Below, in pieces: positions 17,669 to 25,586 of a stretch of DNA of 64,000 nucleotides. The notes beneath the pieces are model-generated. The model made no database searches. It was not told the DNA's origin and saw only the letters and a program-made list of their open reading frames with translations. How positions within the stretch are numbered: position 1 is the stretch's first letter; the number at the start of each line of letters is the position of its first letter. The DNA is taken from contig NZ_JAAIVI010000017.1 of the NCBI RefSeq assembly GCF_011008905.1, forward strand, positions 1-64,000, read 5' to 3'. The translations under genes and the position numbers were made by a program. Source of the DNA: Wenzhouxiangella sp. XN201. Lineage in GTDB: Bacteria; Pseudomonadota; Gammaproteobacteria; Xanthomonadales; Wenzhouxiangellaceae.

Positions 17669-18628
17669 TCAGGAGCCGATGAGCACAACGACCTGCAGGT
17701 TGGTCAAACCTGCTGCCGGTTGGGGGTCGTCGAGCAGAACTTCGACTTCGACGATGCGGGCGTCCTTGTGTGCGGCCGGATCGGTGTCGATTTCGCCGTT
17801 CTTCTGGACCTTCTGGCGGACGCGCTCGACCGTTCCGGTGAGTGTCGTCTCGAGCGCCGGACTGGTCACGGTCGCGACCTGGCCTGTGCGAACGCGGCGG
17901 ACATCCGTTTCATAAACTTCGGCAATGGCGTACATGCGATCGACCCGGGCCATCTCCAGCGCGCCCCGTGCGGTGACCAGTTCGCCGGGTCGTGCCAGGA
18001 TCTCGATAATCCGGCCGTTGCTCGGGGCGCGGATTTCGGTGCGCGAGAGATTGGCTTGTGCCCGTTTGAGTGCGGCTTCCGCCACCCCGATCTCCGATTC
18101 GCTGGCCACGGCCTCCGCCTCGGCCGCGGCGCAGTCGGCCTGGATCGAAAGGGCATCGGCCTGCGCGGCCTGGAATTCCTCCTTGGAGGACACGTTGCTC
18201 TCGCGCCAGTCGGCCCGTCGCCTGGCCTCCTCGAGTTTGGAATCGACCAGGGCGCAGGTACTGTCGACCCGCCGTTGAGCGGCGGTTGCCCGGTTGCGGG
18301 CAAGCTCGACCGCCGCTTCAGCCTCGTCGGCAATCGCTTGCATGAGGTCGGCCAGGTCCGTAATTGCCAGCACCTGGCCGGCGACCACGTCGTCGCCTTC
18401 TTCGACCCGCAGGTCGCGGATGACCACGCCCCCGCTCAAGCCCAGCATGGCCGGTGCGGCAACCCGGATAAGGCCATGTTCGGGCTCCAGGCGCCCCAGC
18501 GCCGACACCGAATCGGGAGCCCGGTCATTGCCGCCAGATTGCGCCTCAACGGCCGTCGCGGCCGATACCAGTGCCAGCACCAGCATGGCTCCGAGTAGCT
18601 TGAACTGACATAAGTCGGCATTGTTCAT
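17669..18628 (-). CDS. devB: DevB-like membrane fusion protein (HlyD family)
   Basis: 319 residues. An N-terminal membrane anchor or signal (LLGAMLVLALVSAATAVEA) is followed by GRLEPEHG, lipoyl halves, a long helical hairpin (about 80-190, rich in Ala/Glu) and the RAPSNGRIIEILARPGELV barrel segment. It should link the DevC permease to an outer-membrane channel, which is not encoded here (TolC type expected). The ATG at 18628 has AAGGGA upstream. It follows the single-receiver gene by about 48 bp. Confidence 0.9.
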   Translation of the reverse strand: MNNADLCQFKLLGAMLVLALVSAATAVEAQSGGNDRAPDSVSALGRLEPEHGLIRVAAPAMLGLSGGVVIRDLRVEEGDDVVAGQVLAITDLADLMQAIADEAEAAVELARNRATAAQRRVDSTCALVDSKLEEARRRADWRESNVSSKEEFQAAQADALSIQADCAAAEAEAVASESEIGVAEAALKRAQANLSRTEIRAPSNGRIIEILARPGELVTARGALEMARVDRMYAIAEVYETDVRRVRTGQVATVTSPALETTLTGTVERVRQKVQKNGEIDTDPAAHKDARIVEVEVLLDDPQPAAGLTNLQVVVLIGS

Positions 18629-18675
18629 GAACAGTCCCTTCGATGAGGATTGAATAGTGTGGGATGCGGAGACGC

Positions 18676-19056
18676 TCACGACTGAAGCTGCACGGTCGAC
18701 AGCGCCGCCTGCATCTTGGTCAGCAGGCGTTCCATTTCCACCGGCTTGGTGTCGTAGTCGTCGCAGCCGGCGGCCATGGCCTTGTCCCGGTCGCTCTTCA
18801 TGGCGTGCGCCGTCAGGGCGATGATCGGTATCGATTTACTCGATTCGCTCGCCTTGAGCTCCCGGGTGATGTCGTGCCCGTCCCTCCCCGGCAGGCCGAT
18901 ATCCATCAGGATGATGTCCGGTCGCCGTTCGGCCACCATGGCAATGGCCTGTTCACCGTCGGCCGCCACATCGACCTCGTAGCCCTGTCGCCGCAGACGA
19001 CGCGACAGCATGTTCTGGTTCATTTCGTTGTCTTCTACGAGCAATACATGTGGCAT
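18676..19056 (-). CDS. Single-domain response regulator
   Basis: 126-residue stand-alone receiver. Acidic pocket VEDN near residue 8, phosphoacceptor in ILMDIGLPG (about 53), Thr in ALTAH and Lys in DTKPVE. There is no output domain, so it acts by protein contact or as a phosphate shuttle. The ATG at 19056 is preceded by AAAGGA. It starts 17 bp after the hybrid kinase stop and before devB, so the kinase is its likely partner. Confidence 0.92.
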   Translation of the reverse strand: MPHVLLVEDNEMNQNMLSRRLRRQGYEVDVAADGEQAIAMVAERRPDIILMDIGLPGRDGHDITRELKASESSKSIPIIALTAHAMKSDRDKAMAAGCDDYDTKPVEMERLLTKMQAALSTVQLQS

Positions 19057-19072
19057 GGCAATCCTTTCGTGT

Positions 19073-21736
19073 TCAGCCCGGCACCCTGTCAACCGACAGG
19101 TGCCGTGAAATTTCCTCGAGCAACTGCTCGTCCGGTGCCCGCACCTTGTGGATGATTCGCTCGACGCTGCCATTGAGCCGCTTCAGATCGTCTGGTACCA
19201 GTTCCTTGGCTGTTACCACGATCACGCGGCTGCGATCGTCGGGGAACTCACTGCGTAGCGTGGCGAGAAACTCGAAGCCGTCGATATCGGGCATCATCAG
19301 GTCGAGCACCACCACCGTCGGTCGCAGGGCCCTGAACGCCGCCAGACCTTCGCGTCCGTCGGCGGCCTGGCGCACTTTCCAGCCCTCCTGTTCGAGCCAG
19401 CGACAGATCAGGTCGCGCGTGTCCTCGTCGTCTTCGATAACCAGGACTTCCCGGTCGTCCGGCTGGCCGATTCGGCCCAGTATGTTGAGCAAGTGGCTCC
19501 GTTCGACCGGTTTGGTCATGTAGTCGGAGGCGCCCAGCGCAAAACCCTTGTTGGGCTCATCCACGAAGCTGATCATCACCACAGGGATACCGTTCAGTTC
19601 TGGATCGGCCTTGAGTTCACCGAGAACCGTCCAGCCGTCCATCCCCGGCATCAGGGCGTCGAGCGTGATGACATCGGGCCGGCGCTTTCGGGCCAGTTCG
19701 AGACCGGACTTGCCGTCCTCGGCCGTCAAAACGCGGTAGCCCTCGCGGACCAGCAGCCGCTGCATCAGGTCCAGCGCAGTGGCGTCGTCGTCGATGACGA
19801 GGATGGTGGCGCCGGTTTCGTTCGTGCCATCCAGGAAGTCGGTTTCCACGGTCTGCGTGGCCGTCGCGTCCGGCTCGGGCTCGTCCAGATTGGCGGGAAT
19901 GCGCACCGTGAAGGTCGAGCCCCTGTCTTCCTCGCTTTCGACCAGGATGGTGCCGCCCATCAACTCGCAATAGCGCTTGGTAATGGCCAGGCCGAGGCCG
20001 GTGCCGCCATATTTTCGCGTGGTTGATGCATCGGCCTGGGTAAACGGATCGAACACCTTTTCGATCTGCTCGGGGCTCATCCCGATGCCGTTGTCGTTAA
20101 TCACGATGTCCAGCCACCAGCGCCCTTCGTCCAGGTAGCGCGAAAGATTCATCCGAATCGTGCCGTCGTGCGTGAACTTGGCGGCATTGCTGAGCAGGTT
20201 GAGAACGACTTGCCGCAGGCGGGTTTCGTCGTTGACGATTTCATCCATGTCGCCGCGGGTTTCGACGTGGAGGGTGTTGCCGTTCGCCTCCAGGATCGGA
20301 CCGACACCATTGGTGACTTCTTCAATGAAGGCATCGACATCAATGCGCTCGGGATAGAGTTCGATCTTGTCGGCTTCCACCTTGGACAGATCCAGCACAT
20401 CGTTGATCAGTCGCAGGAGGTGCTTGCTCGCCCGACAGATCCGGTCGAGATCGGGAATGAAGTCTTCCGCGCCCTGATCTTCAGCCTCTTCCTTGAGCAT
20501 CTCGCTATAGCCGATCACCGCATTCATCGGCGTGCGCAGCTCATGGCTCATGTTGGCGAGGAACTGGCTCTTGGTTTCGTTGGCTGCATCCGCCTCGCGC
20601 TGGGCCGCCTTGATCTGTTCGTACATGCGGGCGTTGCGGATCGCGGTGGCGATGAACTCGACGTGGCGCCCGATCACGTTGATCTCCTCCCTCCCGGCCT
20701 TGACGTGGCGCTTGGTGTTGGCAAAGACCAGTACGCCAATGACCTGGTCGTGAATCGACAGGGGGAAGGTCATCAGGGATTTGCTCGGCGACAGGGCGTG
20801 AACCCGCGCGTCGGACGGCGACATCCGGAGTTTGTTCGCTTCGGTATCCTCGATGAAATACGGCTTGTTGTTGAGTGCGGTCAGGACAAAAACGCTGCCC
20901 GTTTCCTTGAGTGGCAGCCGGAGCGCACGCAACCGCTCTCCCAACGCCTCGTCTTGCGTGCCGATGTAGCGGTCTATGGTCAGGCAATCGTTGTCGCGAT
21001 CGATGAACAGCAGTCCCACCTGATCGAATTCGATCACGTCGGACAGGCTGTGGGTGATGGCTGCCACGACCTTGCCGAGGTCCAGCGTGGAATTGACGAT
21101 CCGGGCAACCCGGTTCATCGAGGCCATGAGGGTGGCCTGGTAGCGCACCTGGTCGTTACGGCTTTCAAGCGAACGCTTCGCCCCGATCAGTTGCCGGCTC
21201 GTGTGATGGGCCAGATACGAAATGTAGACCAGGAAAATGGAGATGATCGCGCCGCCAAGGTATAGCGGTAGATCCTGCCCGTGGGCATCGAAGTTGACGT
21301 CGACATAGGGCCAGGCCAGTGCGCTGACGATGACGGCCGGCAACACGCATCGCAGCAACAGTCCGAAACCGCCCATGACCAGGCCGGCGGCCACCAGCAT
21401 GGTGAACAGCACCGTAGACGGCACGAAGGCGAAACCGAGCAAGGCCATGGCGGCACCGACCAGCGCGCCATCGACTGAAAAGGCGGCGTATCCTATGGCC
21501 CTGGAGAAGCCGCTGAAGCGGGCCAGCAGGTAAACCAGCGGCGGATAGCCAAAGCCGACTGCCAGAACGCTCACCATCAGATCCTGGCGCTCCGGCGGCA
21601 AGGTGATTGCAATCAGAATGGCCGCCGAACCCATGGCATAGATCCGGCCAATCATGGGCAGTCGGACAATGGTGTGAATCCGACCGCGATTCGACGGAGC
21701 CGCCTTGTCGTTCGAGAACTCGCGGCTCGAATTCAT
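19073..21736 (-). CDS. Membrane hybrid histidine kinase (GAF-HisKA-HATPase-REC-REC)
   Basis: 887 residues. An N-terminal membrane domain of about six helices (30-185) precedes a GAF domain (about 220-385). The dimerisation helix with phospho-His ([21 protein letters not shown], about 405) follows, then the ATP-binding domain ([25 protein letters not shown]). Two receivers come last ([13 protein letters not shown] and [13 protein letters not shown]) and there is no Hpt. I prefer the ATG at 21736 (GGAG eight bases upstream) to the ATG at 21757. It heads the leftward block RR-devBCA-lipase. A CRP-type site sits about 60 bp before its predicted start point. Confidence 0.93.
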   Translation of the reverse strand: MNSSREFSNDKAAPSNRGRIHTIVRLPMIGRIYAMGSAAILIAITLPPERQDLMVSVLAVGFGYPPLVYLLARFSGFSRAIGYAAFSVDGALVGAAMALLGFAFVPSTVLFTMLVAAGLVMGGFGLLLRCVLPAVIVSALAWPYVDVNFDAHGQDLPLYLGGAIISIFLVYISYLAHHTSRQLIGAKRSLESRNDQVRYQATLMASMNRVARIVNSTLDLGKVVAAITHSLSDVIEFDQVGLLFIDRDNDCLTIDRYIGTQDEALGERLRALRLPLKETGSVFVLTALNNKPYFIEDTEANKLRMSPSDARVHALSPSKSLMTFPLSIHDQVIGVLVFANTKRHVKAGREEINVIGRHVEFIATAIRNARMYEQIKAAQREADAANETKSQFLANMSHELRTPMNAVIGYSEMLKEEAEDQGAEDFIPDLDRICRASKHLLRLINDVLDLSKVEADKIELYPERIDVDAFIEEVTNGVGPILEANGNTLHVETRGDMDEIVNDETRLRQVVLNLLSNAAKFTHDGTIRMNLSRYLDEGRWWLDIVINDNGIGMSPEQIEKVFDPFTQADASTTRKYGGTGLGLAITKRYCELMGGTILVESEEDRGSTFTVRIPANLDEPEPDATATQTVETDFLDGTNETGATILVIDDDATALDLMQRLLVREGYRVLTAEDGKSGLELARKRRPDVITLDALMPGMDGWTVLGELKADPELNGIPVVMISFVDEPNKGFALGASDYMTKPVERSHLLNILGRIGQPDDREVLVIEDDEDTRDLICRWLEQEGWKVRQAADGREGLAAFRALRPTVVVLDLMMPDIDGFEFLATLRSEFPDDRSRVIVVTAKELVPDDLKRLNGSVERIIHKVRAPDEQLLEEISRHLSVDRVPG

Positions 21737-21893
21737 TGTCGGAGCTCCCGCTCGCATGAAGTGCTGCCCATGATTGCGGGCCTCCCGTATAGCGCCATTG
21801 AACCCTTTGCCCCGATCCCTGCACTCGGCCCTTTCATCCCGGTGAGCCGTGCAGCCGTGATAAGAAATGGCGGCAGGCGGGTGTACCGGAAAG

Positions 21894-21962
21894 TGGACGA
21901 ATTATGGACTTTGAGCGCTGTTTGGTAAACAATACCACCACTAAAACGTGACAACAATCACA
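21894..21962 (-). promoter_or_regulatory. Sigma70 promoter of the kinase operon with upstream CRP-type site
   Basis: Minus-strand -35 TTTACC (21929-21924) and -10 CATAAT (21906-21901) are separated by 17 bp, giving a start near 21894. CGTGACAACAATCACA at 21947-21962 matches the CRP consensus (TGTGA-N6-TCACA) at 9 of 10 positions. Its flanks AAAA and TTTT extend the symmetry to 9-bp arms. The centre is about -60.5, the classical class I activation position. The site could also serve the divergent cyclase. Confidence 0.65.
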
Positions 21963-22003
21963 TTTTTATTCGTGGTCGTTCCGACTGATCGAGAGGGGCA
22001 GTC

Positions 22004-23227
22004 GTGGGGGATCGACCTGATCGGATGGCTCGTCGGCCGGGCCCGGACCAAGATAGGAGCACACCGTATGTCGAGTTCCATTTGCTGCGCGCTTCCGACG
22101 TGAACGAACACGAACAGCCTGCGTCGGAGGGCGCCCGCATTCTCGTGGTCGATGACAACGAGATGAATCGCGACCTCCTGTCGCGGCGTCTGCAAAAGCG
22201 GGGTTACCGGGTCTCCGTGGTCCAAGACGGACGAGCGGCCCTGGAATGGCTTGAAGGCAATCCGTGTGACCTGGTGCTGCTCGATATCATGATGCCGGGG
22301 ATCAGCGGCATCGAAGTATTGAACCGGCTCAGAGAAACCCGCGATGTCAGCGAGCTCCCGATCATCATGGCAACCGCCAAGGGGGATCAGTCGGACATCG
22401 TCGATGCCCTGAAGCGCGGGGCCAACGATTACGTGACCAAACCGCTGGAGTTTCCGGTCGTGCTTGCGCGCGTACAGACACAACTTGCGCTCAAGGCGGC
22501 CAACGACCAGGTGCGCAGACTTGCAGAAGAGGTGGAGCGACGCAACGCGTTCATCCGCAGCGTTTTCGGACGCTACCTGACCGACGAGGTGGCCGAAACC
22601 CTGCTCGATTCACCCGAGGCGCTCAGTCTGGGCGGGGAACGCAGGGAGATGACCATCATGCTGGCCGATCTCCGCAGTTTCAGCAGTTTTGCCGCCCAGC
22701 ATGATCCGCAGGAAGTCATGCAGATCGTCAACAACTTCCTTTCGAAAATGACCGAGGTGATCATCGCCCACGGCGGCACGATCGATGAATTCATCGGTGA
22801 CGCCATACTCGCCCTGTTCGGTGCGCCACGACCGCTTGAGAACCATGCCTCATGCGCCGTCGCCTGTGCGGTGGCCATGCAGCAGGCCATGGACGAGGTC
22901 AATCGCCTCAACGCTGATGCAGGGTTGCCGGACGTCGCCATCGGAATCGGTATCAATACCGGCGAGGTGGTCGTTGGCAACATCGGTTCGGAGAAGCGCG
23001 CCAAGTATGGCGTGGTCGGTCATCACGTGAACATGGCCAGCCGGATCGAAGCCTACACGACCGGTGGCCAGATCCTGATCTCCGAGCGGACCCGCTGGGA
23101 CTGTGGTGACCTGCTGCGCGTTAAGGATGACTTCCGGGTTCGCCCGAAGGGCTTTGACCACGAGATCACACTTTACGATGTTGCCGGTATCGATGGCGCT
23201 GCGGTGGGCTCTGCTTCGGCCGTGTGA
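22004..23227 (+). CDS. Receiver-class III adenylate/guanylate cyclase
   Basis: 407 residues from GTG 22004 (GAGAGGGG five bases upstream). From an alternative GTG at 22100, which overlaps the stop of an 11-codon upstream frame, it has 375 residues. A receiver domain (VLLDIMMPG acceptor, VTKPLE lysine) precedes FGRYLTDEVAETLL and the class III catalytic domain. Both metal aspartates are present (MLADLRSFSSF, FIGDAILALFG), as are the transition-state residues in GHHVNMASR. It is cytosolic. Product is probably cAMP, but nucleotide specificity is not certain. Phosphorylation by the divergent kinase would be a natural input. Confidence 0.9.
   Translation: MGDRPDRMARRPGPDQDRSTPYVEFHLLRASDVNEHEQPASEGARILVVDDNEMNRDLLSRRLQKRGYRVSVVQDGRAALEWLEGNPCDLVLLDIMMPGISGIEVLNRLRETRDVSELPIIMATAKGDQSDIVDALKRGANDYVTKPLEFPVVLARVQTQLALKAANDQVRRLAEEVERRNAFIRSVFGRYLTDEVAETLLDSPEALSLGGERREMTIMLADLRSFSSFAAQHDPQEVMQIVNNFLSKMTEVIIAHGGTIDEFIGDAILALFGAPRPLENHASCAVACAVAMQQAMDEVNRLNADAGLPDVAIGIGINTGEVVVGNIGSEKRAKYGVVGHHVNMASRIEAYTTGGQILISERTRWDCGDLLRVKDDFRVRPKGFDHEITLYDVAGIDGAAVGSASAV
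22068..22103 (+). CDS. Possible 11-residue leader peptide before the cyclase
   Basis: ATG at 22068 has AGGAG eight bases upstream. The frame MSSSICCALPT ends in TGA at 22101-22103, which overlaps an in-frame GTG (22100) of the cyclase as GTGA. That geometry suits translational coupling. It is a different frame from the 22004 start, so only one scheme can be the main one. Two adjacent cysteines are its only notable content. Confidence 0.3.
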   Translation: MSSSICCALPT

Positions 23228-23237
23228 AGCCGCAAAG

Positions 23238-23777
23238 TCAGTCTTTCGGGACGGTCTCGGCGGGTGAGTTTCGGGCGGCCCGTACTCGCCAGGCGAAGCG
23301 ACCCGCACGATTGAGCAGAATGCGCAGCGCCAGGGGCAGTTCCTCGAAAGGGAGCCGATCGAGCAGGTTGCGTGTGGTCAAGCCGATGGTGGTATCGCCA
23401 CTGACTTCCAGGCGACGCTGGAAGAACAGCGTGTCGGGATCTTCCATGCGGGCAGCCAGCAGGATGAATTCCACCGCCCGGCCGCGGATGCTGCTGTCGG
23501 CCGGCTCGTCGTCAGCCAGCGTCGTCAGGCGCTGCGTCTCGGCGGTGATGACCCAGCGCAGGTCCATGTCGCTAATCTCGACAGCGAGGCTGCGGCCTTC
23601 CAGGAAATCGAAATCACCGGCAGTGAGCATCTCGCTGAATACCTGGTTCAGAGCCCGGGTCATGGCCTGGCGGCGGATCGGCGGCGGACAGAATCTCAGC
23701 GGCAGTGCGACCAGCCGCGGCGGCGGCAGCCGGCGGGCGATCCGATCGAGCGGGTGGGACAAGGCAGACGCGTTCAT
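23238..23777 (-). CDS. ubiT: UbiT, SCP2-domain factor for O2-independent ubiquinone synthesis
   Basis: 179 residues with a single SCP2 lipid-binding domain (about 40-150; ALNQVFSEMLTAGDFDFLEGRSLAVEISD...). UbiT is thought to bind ubiquinone precursors for the UbiU-UbiV hydroxylases, which are encoded at 52382-54231. The start overlaps the SCO stop as ATGA, so it is the third gene of a cytochrome c-SCO-ubiT unit. It converges with the cyclase gene, 10 bp apart. Confidence 0.85.
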   Translation of the reverse strand: MNASALSHPLDRIARRLPPPRLVALPLRFCPPPIRRQAMTRALNQVFSEMLTAGDFDFLEGRSLAVEISDMDLRWVITAETQRLTTLADDEPADSSIRGRAVEFILLAARMEDPDTLFFQRRLEVSGDTTIGLTTRNLLDRLPFEELPLALRILLNRAGRFAWRVRAARNSPAETVPKD

Positions 23778-24424
23778 GATCGTGACTCCAGCCAGCCGCG
23801 CAGGCCGTCGAACTGCTCGACCATGCGCTGTGGCACGAGCGGCGCCGGCAGGGCGCCGACCATGCGGCCCTGCGGGTCGATGATCATGACCGAGCTGGTG
23901 TGATCGATGCTGCGATTGCCCGCGTCATCGACGAAGGGTTCGAACTTCACGGCCATCGAATCGGCCAGGGTGCGGATGCTCGAATCAGGTCCGTGCAGGC
24001 CGATCAGGTTCGGGTCGTACCAGGCCAGGTAATCCGCCATTTCTGAAGGGTCATCGTTTTCGGGATCGACGGAGACGAACAGGTACTGTGGTTCCTCGCC
24101 CTGGTTCTCAACCAGCAGACGGCGCATTTCACGCATGGCGTGCAGGCTGGTCGGGCAGACGTCGGGACAGTCCAGGTAGCCAAAGAACATCAGGCTCCAC
24201 TGTCCTTCAAGATCTTTCTGACCGAAGGCTCGGCCGTGTTGGGTCTTGAGGGGCACGTCGGCCAGCGGCATCGGCTCGGGCCACATCACGGCCCGCACGT
24301 CCGGCGGGGCCTGGCCCCAGGCCGTGCTGGCGGGCGGAGTTCGCCCGACCAGCAATCCGGCGGCCAGGGTCACGGCCATGAGGCCGATCAGCGTAGCGGC
24401 GCGCTTGCCGTGCCGTACCATCAT
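23774..24424 (-). CDS. SCO1/SenC-type copper chaperone
   Basis: 216 residues with an N-terminal signal/anchor helix (12-28). Thioredoxin fold with the copper-binding CPDVCP motif (GYLDCPDVCPTS, about 92) and the distal His in IDHTSSVMIID. It delivers copper to the CuA centre of heme-copper enzymes or acts as a thiol reductase. Two in-frame ATGs (24424, 24421) share the GGGAAG ribosome site. It lies between cytochrome c and ubiT; a second, tethered SCO is at 29053. Confidence 0.92.
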   Translation of the reverse strand: MMVRHGKRAATLIGLMAVTLAAGLLVGRTPPASTAWGQAPPDVRAVMWPEPMPLADVPLKTQHGRAFGQKDLEGQWSLMFFGYLDCPDVCPTSLHAMREMRRLLVENQGEEPQYLFVSVDPENDDPSEMADYLAWYDPNLIGLHGPDSSIRTLADSMAVKFEPFVDDAGNRSIDHTSSVMIIDPQGRMVGALPAPLVPQRMVEQFDGLRGWLESRS

Positions 24425-24453
24425 GCTTCCCGCCGAAACTCGGGCGCTCTGCC

Positions 24454-24801
24454 TCAGTCGTCGAGACTGCGGATGTAGGCGACCAGGTTGTCTACATCTT
24501 CATCGCTCAGGTGACCGAAGGCGGTCATCATCGGCGACAGGCCGACGGCCGCGCCACCCTTGGAGATGACGGTGGCAATGTGCTCGTCATCGACCGATTC
24601 CTGCCACTCGCTGTCGCTCATGTTGCGCGGCTTGGGGTTGAGCGCGGCCGAAGCCGGGCCGTCGCCCTGGCCGGTCGGGCCGTGGCAGGTGGCGCAAAGC
24701 TGCTTGAACTTGGCCTCACCGGCCTCTGCATCGGCCGCCAGGGCGGAATGGGCCAGCAGGCTGCCGGCGGACAGAACCAGGGCGGTAATCAGAACACGCA
24801 T
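24454..24801 (-). CDS. Periplasmic class I cytochrome c
   Basis: 115 residues. A cleavable signal (1-22, HSALA-AD) precedes a single heme-binding CATCH motif at about 36-40; the axial Met is probably in SPMMTAFGHLSDED near 90. Mature size about 10 kDa. AGGAG seven bases before the ATG supports the start. Likely electron donor to the CuA-containing enzyme at 30787-33059 or product acceptor of the cytochrome b complex. Confidence 0.93.
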   Translation of the reverse strand: MRVLITALVLSAGSLLAHSALAADAEAGEAKFKQLCATCHGPTGQGDGPASAALNPKPRNMSDSEWQESVDDEHIATVISKGGAAVGLSPMMTAFGHLSDEDVDNLVAYIRSLDD

Positions 24802-24858
24802 TTCGACTCTCCTTAGTCAGGTCAATTGGTTGTGCGTAGTTGCATTCTAATGCTCGGC

Positions 24859-24892
24859 GGGTGGGTTGCGCTGAACGCACCCTGAATCCACC
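24859..24892. repeat. Short GGTGGGTTGCG...CCACC palindrome
   Basis: An imperfect palindrome centred on GCGCTGAACGC with outer GGTGG/CCACC ends lies within the leader of the cytochrome c transcript. Similar short palindromes are widespread in proteobacterial spacers. Function unknown. Confidence 0.4.
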
Positions 24893-24907
24893 AGAAAACA
24901 TGACTTA

Positions 24908-24913
24908 ATTATA
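24908..24913 (-). promoter_or_regulatory. Candidate -10 of the cytochrome c operon
   Basis: A perfect TATAAT lies on the minus strand in the AT-rich spacer upstream of cytochrome c. TTGATC is the only -35-like word, but it is too close for standard spacing, so an activator or extended -10 contact is likely. No FNR box was found here. Confidence 0.4.
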
Positions 24914-24918
24914 CACTT

Positions 24919-25386
24919 TTACTGCGGATCAAGCCGCTCCAACCAGCGCTCAAGGTGCTCGACGTGCTCGCCTTCTTCCTCGGCAAACATCTGGGCAAGC
25001 TCCTGGACGCGGTCCGAGCGGGTCTGGCCGGCCACGGCCGAGTAGAAGTCACAGGCGCGCCGCTCGGTCTCGAGCGCCATGTCGATGGCGCCCCTGGATG
25101 TAATGTCGGCCAGCGGCGCCAGCGCCAGTGGGTTCTCCGGGCTGTGCGCGTCCGGCCATTGCGGGTCGTCGGCGCGCGGATCGAACTCGCGGCCGAGCTC
25201 TTCGGACTGCAAACCCTGAACTTCGGCCAGGTGCAGGCGTGAGAATTCGCCGAATTTCGCGAACATCTCGGCCACTTCATCGTGCCCATCGGCTCGCATG
25301 GCTTCGGCCAACCGGGCATAACCGTCGGCGGCGTCGGATTCGAGTTTGGCCGCCAGGCGCAGGAATCTTTCCAGGTCGTCGATCAT
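24919..25386 (-). CDS. Ferritin-like/rubrerythrin-type diiron protein
   Basis: 155 residues forming a four-helix bundle. Glu/His metal-ligand spacing is seen in ETERRACDFYSAVA and EEEGEHVEHLERWL (the ExxH class motif), with more acidic ligands in the first half. No rubredoxin domain. The ATG at 25386 has GGAGG nine bases upstream and overlaps the stop of the small membrane protein (ATGA). Being in the oxidase operon suggests peroxide or NO handling, or iron supply; this is inference. Confidence 0.8.
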   Translation of the reverse strand: MIDDLERFLRLAAKLESDAADGYARLAEAMRADGHDEVAEMFAKFGEFSRLHLAEVQGLQSEELGREFDPRADDPQWPDAHSPENPLALAPLADITSRGAIDMALETERRACDFYSAVAGQTRSDRVQELAQMFAEEEGEHVEHLERWLERLDPQ

Positions 25387-25586
25387 GGGTTCGTACCTCC
25401 CTGGTTCAACAGGAATGGGGTAAGCCACTGCGCTAGCAACAGCAGCCCCAGGAAAATCAGAAAGAACCACAGCGTTCGCCACCAGCCCAGCGGCCGGCCA
25501 TGGCGCCGCTCCAGAGCCATCACGGCATGGTGGGCCAGGAAGTAGGCCAGCAGGAGGAATACGCCAAATAGCAGGACTTCAAGCAT
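25383..25586 (-). CDS. Small two-helix membrane protein
   Basis: 67 residues with two hydrophobic helices (about 2-24 and 39-60) separated by a basic loop (ERRHGRPLGWWR). No known family recognised. Its start overlaps the end of the heme-copper-like gene and its stop overlaps the ferritin-like start. It is therefore cotranslated within the respiratory operon and may be an accessory subunit. Confidence 0.7.
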   Translation of the reverse strand: MLEVLLFGVFLLLAYFLAHHAVMALERRHGRPLGWWRTLWFFLIFLGLLLLAQWLTPFLLNQGGTNP

